DNA from: Cardiocondyla obscurior
Lineage: Eukaryota > Arthropoda > Insecta > Hymenoptera > Formicidae
Length of the DNA: 64,000 nucleotides
Direction: 5' to 3'
NCBI RefSeq assembly: GCF_019399895.1
Contig: NC_091882.1
Span: 62,001-126,000, forward strand
Both the position numbers and the translations under genes were made by a program. Within the stretch, counting starts at the first letter, position 1. The number at the start of each line of letters is the position of its first letter. Below are positions 61,701-64,000 of the stretch, in pieces. The notes under the pieces were generated by a model, which was not told the DNA's origin, did not search any database, and was given only the letters and a program-made list of their open reading frames with translations.

Positions 61701-62907
61701 CTTCTGGTAAGTACAACTATTACTTATTTCACAAATCAGTGAAACAAGATTTTTCTGTCATCTAAAAAGTTACAATATCTTTTTATACTTTTTATATTGT
61801 TCAAAATCAGACCATTTCCCTGCATTTTCGCTAAATATTTAGGTATTGGAAGGTAAATTTTGTTTTCTGTTTTCTTGAAAAAAAAAAAATGTTATGTTTT
61901 TTTATAAATTACAGGAGATTATAAAAGACAGAGAAGAAGAAAGGGAGAAACTGCGGAAAGAATTACGAAGAAATAGAGAACGTGTTCACGCGCTTGACAC
62001 TGACGTGCAGCGTCGTGAATTTTCGGAAATGATGACCGTGACAACTCACACGCAAACAATGCTCGGTGAGTACCTTATTTCCTTTAATTTTATTCATAAT
62101 TATTGCAATATAATTGCAATTTAGTATGATAGATTTAAAAGGATGCATTTAAGAAAAGGAATAATTCGGTCAACAATTCTTGAAGAAAATAGGCAAATTT
62201 TAAAATATATTTTCTCATAAAAATAAACAGATAAAAAATTTCTTTATATATACAAAATTATAAGTTTTATATTTTTTATAGTTGAAAGAACTTGTGTACT
62301 TTTAAGCGAACATCTCATAGCAAAACAGTTCAATAACATTTGATATGTTGTCTTTGTAGATGACGTAGTGCATCATGATAATTGCACCAGTGACTTCGCT
62401 CATCATGATGTAAGAATGCTTCTTTAATTTGTATAACTGTGTATTAGCTTGAATAATTAACATATTAATATCTCATTTAAAAAGATTAATAATAACCATA
62501 TTAACATACTTTTTAGTTATTTCATAAGAGTAATAATTTTATCACTCTTATGTATATCACTTAACATACTTTTAAAGAATACTGTGAAATATTTAAAACC
62601 TACAAAATAAATTTTAATTAATAAAGATTCTTTTACTGAATCTTTAATAAATTAAAAATAATTTTTTTCGTTAAATAGGTGATCGAATGTATTACAAATT
62701 CATGACTGAATCAGCTGACATACTTACAGCATATTGCTACCGTTGTGTTGTTAATACTTTTAAACTTTATCCTCTTCTATTTGAAATTTATACTAAATAT
62801 ATTTTATTTGTTAGCAGGAGTTTACTGACGCACATAGAGAAACGGCTCCAGACGGAGAGTCGGAAAATCTTGAAAAAACCGAAGTTATGGGCGACAGCGT
62901 TGGTTGA
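46758..62907 (+). CDS. RhoGEF2: Rho guanine nucleotide exchange factor RhoGEF2
   Basis: Exchange factor for Rho1 acting downstream of G12/13 to drive actomyosin contraction. Twenty-four exons join in phase: 46758-46926, 46998-47047, 47376-47433, 47515-47789, 47924-48148, 49628-49870, 50872-51153, 51340-51429, 51510-51623, 51771-51869, 52088-52180, 52417-52610, 52840-53129, 53425-53598, 53696-53752, 53842-54109, 58864-59138, 59251-60570, 60768-60884, 61119-61295, 61486-61706, 61915-62065, 62360-62409, 62818-62907 (5082 nt, 1693 aa). PDZ about aa 29-107; coiled coil about 185-259; proline-rich linker (PPPLPSRK, PPPLPPRPPP); RGS-like about 475-690; C1 about 697-745 with the complete H-x12-C-x2-C-x13-C-x2-C-x4-H-x2-C-x7-C pattern; DH about 985-1180 (RSHVRALKVL; TKYPLLFENL); PH about 1200-1325. 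The order matches PDZ-RhoGEF/LARG. ATG 46758 follows an in-frame stop. The 3' exons use a different frame from the ORF visible at 62687-63013. Confidence 0.92.
48427..48625. mobile_element. MITE-like inverted-repeat element, copy B
   Basis: About 199 bp, bounded by TA and by near-perfect terminal inverted repeats. The left end is TACACTGAGAAGCAGATATG, and the right end, reverse-complemented, is identical over those 20 bases; the match continues through GCATTT for about 29 bp in all. The middle is GC-rich with no ORF. The right arm shares a GACGGCGGYTRGCRTA block with copy A at 29550. The TA flanks suggest Tc1/mariner-type mobilisation. Confidence 0.8.
48744..48793. repeat. Tandem duplication of about 24 bp
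   Basis: The unit TTTAGGTAGAATTAAGATAA followed by ATT occurs twice in direct succession with no visible mismatch, which suggests a recent duplication. Confidence 0.85.
48895..49115. repeat. Degenerate short tandem repeat (GTCCATTTC-like)
   Basis: Variants of a roughly 12-bp motif, ACGTCCATTTCC or TGTCCGTTTATT, recur many times: for example TGTCCATTTCCTGCTGT, TATCCATTTATTACTACG, ACGTCCATTTCCTATTACG and GTCCGATTATCACTGTG. Short ORFs in the region only reflect the repeat. Confidence 0.6.
49583..49627 (+). other. Alternative extension of RhoGEF2 exon 6 (tandem acceptors)
   Basis: Two acceptors of almost the same sequence, TTTTACAG|CTTTGC and CTTACAG|CTTTGC, lie exactly 45 nt apart, ending at 49582 and 49627. 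Use of the upstream one would add 15 in-frame codons with no stop. The surrounding sequence is itself duplicated, so the second site arose from a local duplication. Confidence 0.6.
49871..50871 (+). other. RhoGEF2 intron 6
   Basis: AT-rich intron of about 1 kb. No coding segment was recognised on either strand. Confidence 0.6.
54750..55290. promoter_or_regulatory. CpG-rich block inside the RhoGEF2 intron
   Basis: About 500 bp of strongly elevated CpG content in otherwise AT-rich intron. A near repeat (GGAGTGGCTATTGCGCC and GCGGATGGCTATTGCGTC) begins at about 54760 and 55118. Overlapping ORFs on both strands show no domain features. It may be an alternative promoter or enhancer, or a foreign GC-rich insertion. 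Confidence 0.35.
57300..57561 (+). promoter_or_regulatory. Candidate internal RhoGEF2 promoter
   Basis: A TATA-like GTATAAATTT lies at about 57337-57346, with GC-richer sequence downstream leading to the ATG at 57562. A start about 30 bp past the TATA-like element would give a 5' UTR of roughly 190 nt. The frame before the ATG is closed by a stop about 30 nt upstream. Confidence 0.4.
57562..57806 (+). CDS. RhoGEF2: Candidate alternative first coding exon of RhoGEF2
   Basis: An ATG opens an 82-codon frame (MRQRGSRRVRSRITSSDESS...) ending at a donor (GAAAG|GTACTT) in phase 2. The upstream RhoGEF2 exon ending at 54109 is also phase 2, and both fit the acceptor at 58863, giving SER-VDCSDCEQP or SKTK-VDCSDCEQP. 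Splicing exon 54109 into this exon in frame is not possible from the plausible acceptor at 57541, which leads straight into a stop. It therefore looks like a mutually exclusive first exon. The predicted isoform keeps DH, PH and the C-terminus but lacks PDZ, RGS-like and C1 domains. The encoded stretch is basic, then Ser/Asp-rich, without a recognised domain. Confidence 0.55.
57807..58863 (+). other. RhoGEF2 intron before the DH-side exon
   Basis: AT-rich sequence with no coding signal; it ends in the acceptor TTGACTATAG at 58863. Confidence 0.6.
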
Positions 62908-64000
62908 AACAGCTGAGAAACTATCTATTGATTACATCTTTCCTGATGCGGTGCATTTTACGAGCGGTGCTGGAACGCTTTCGTATAACGGGAGAAATCA
63001 AAATTATTTGTAAAAAGAAAAACGGACGACGCATATACATGCAAACACATATTGCATATAATTATCTTGAACGATATAGTCGTAAACAACAGGAAGAAGC
63101 AAAAGTTGTTAGCTGTTTTATTTAATTCTTTGTAATTCTTAGGAATTTTAATGAAATGTTGTAAAATGTGAGATACGTTCTGCAGATTTAATTTATTGTG
63201 TTTACAAACAATCCGTATTTCTTCAGAATGTGTATTTTTTTCACTATTGTTTATGTTATACAAAATTCTATCTTTGTGCAATGTAATTTCAATAAAATTC
63301 GTGACTCATTAATATAACCATTTTTTAAAATATAAACTCATAAAAAAATAACTTGCTGGTGTATCAGACAATATATCCCCAACTTACTACATTAAATGTA
63401 ATGAGTAATATAATTGTGATTAACTATATAACATATAATATCATTAAACACGTTTCGTAAATAGTATCACTTTAAAAAAATAATAATAAATCGATTAATT
63501 GCATTTTATATTCATATTTTTTTAAATAAAATGTTTTTCGAAAATATTTAACAATAAAACAGCTAACTCTTTGTCATATTCCTGTATTTATTAAAAAATG
63601 TATCGATAATTAATACCTTTACCAAAGATTTTATGTAAATGGATTTACATAAATTGTACTAATCTCTCAAATGCAACTTTTTGTACATCATTGCGTTGCG
63701 TTACAAACTGAGTCCTGTATATTATTCTGCTATTATTTTGAAAAGGAAGTCTATATGCAAAAAAGAAAATTAAAAAAGAAAGAAGAAGCAAGGAAAAATT
63801 TGTAAAAATTTTTGATATAATTATTAATTGGCTGTTGTTAATTCTTTTATAGTTATTAGTTTGTATATTACTGTAAGTATACAAATTTGCATTTCAGTTA
63901 TTTAAAAAACAATAAAATAACTAAGAAAAGATTTGGATTTTTTATCTTGAAATTAATCATTAAATGTAATCATTAAAGATATAGAAAGATGCCTTTGCGA
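62908..64000 (+). other. RhoGEF2 3' UTR and AT-rich downstream spacer
   Basis: After the RhoGEF2 stop an AATAAA signal lies at 63291-63296, which would give a 3' UTR of about 400 nt. The remaining sequence is AT-rich without recognisable genes. The small ORFs at 62958-63281 and 63645-63884 on the minus strand have no features of real coding sequence. Confidence 0.55.

Noticed and set aside
62687..63013. 108-aa plus-strand ORF overlapping the last RhoGEF2 exon
   Set aside because: The preceding RhoGEF2 exon ends in phase 0, so splicing at 62817 gives a different frame ending at 62907; the long ORF is in the wrong frame.
1..64000. CRISPR array, rRNA, functional tRNA or bacterial mobile element
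   Set aside because: No regularly spaced repeats with unique spacers, no rRNA motifs and no intact cloverleaf were seen; the gene content is insect nuclear.

Overview
This window is AT-rich eukaryotic DNA with GT-AG introns, long CpG-containing 5' regions and animal protein families. The gene set (RIM-binding protein, Arc42-type short-chain acyl-CoA dehydrogenase, a class I PITP of the vibrator type, RhoGEF2) points to an insect. The AT-rich background with CpG-rich promoters fits Hymenoptera (an ant or bee), but that is an inference. I see no CRISPR array, prophage or bacterial operon. All exon structures were read by eye from splice signals and reading-phase continuity; each full model sums to a multiple of three.

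Layout: (1) 470-770, minus: N-terminal exon of a CRAL-TRIO lipid-binding protein that continues off the left edge. (2) 1041-8234: AT-rich DNA, then a CpG-rich stretch that looks like the upstream promoter and leader region of the next gene. (3) 8576-20795, plus: RIM-binding protein (Rbp), 16 coding exons, 1670 aa, with an N-terminal coiled coil, three SH3 and three FN3 domains. A gene-free 5.7 kb, probably mostly its 3' UTR, follows. (4) 26838-29122, minus: a 362-aa single-pass membrane protein with a cupin/JmjC-like lumenal part. (5) 30626-32620, plus: Arc42/ACADS. (6) 35105-37651, minus: class I PITP, 271 aa, convergent with Arc42. (7) 39164-41075, plus: a 444-aa helical protein, tentatively SAAL1-like. 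(8) 43116-43983, minus: two small ORFs beside a CpG-rich, possibly bidirectional promoter. (9) 46758-62907, plus: RhoGEF2, 24 coding exons, 1693 aa, with PDZ, coiled coil, RGS-like, C1, DH and PH domains.

The genes do not form one pathway. Rbp acts at presynaptic active zones, RhoGEF2 links G12/13-type signals to Rho1 and actomyosin, PITP supplies phosphoinositide precursor lipid, and Arc42 acts in mitochondrial beta-oxidation.

The most interesting points are an apparent internal promoter in RhoGEF2 whose coding first exon is phase-matched to the DH-side exon (a predicted isoform without PDZ, RGS-like and C1 domains); a duplicated 3' splice site 45 nt apart in RhoGEF2; two copies of a TA-flanked inverted-repeat element (MITE-like); and the cupin-like membrane protein, which lacks a visible metal-binding triad.
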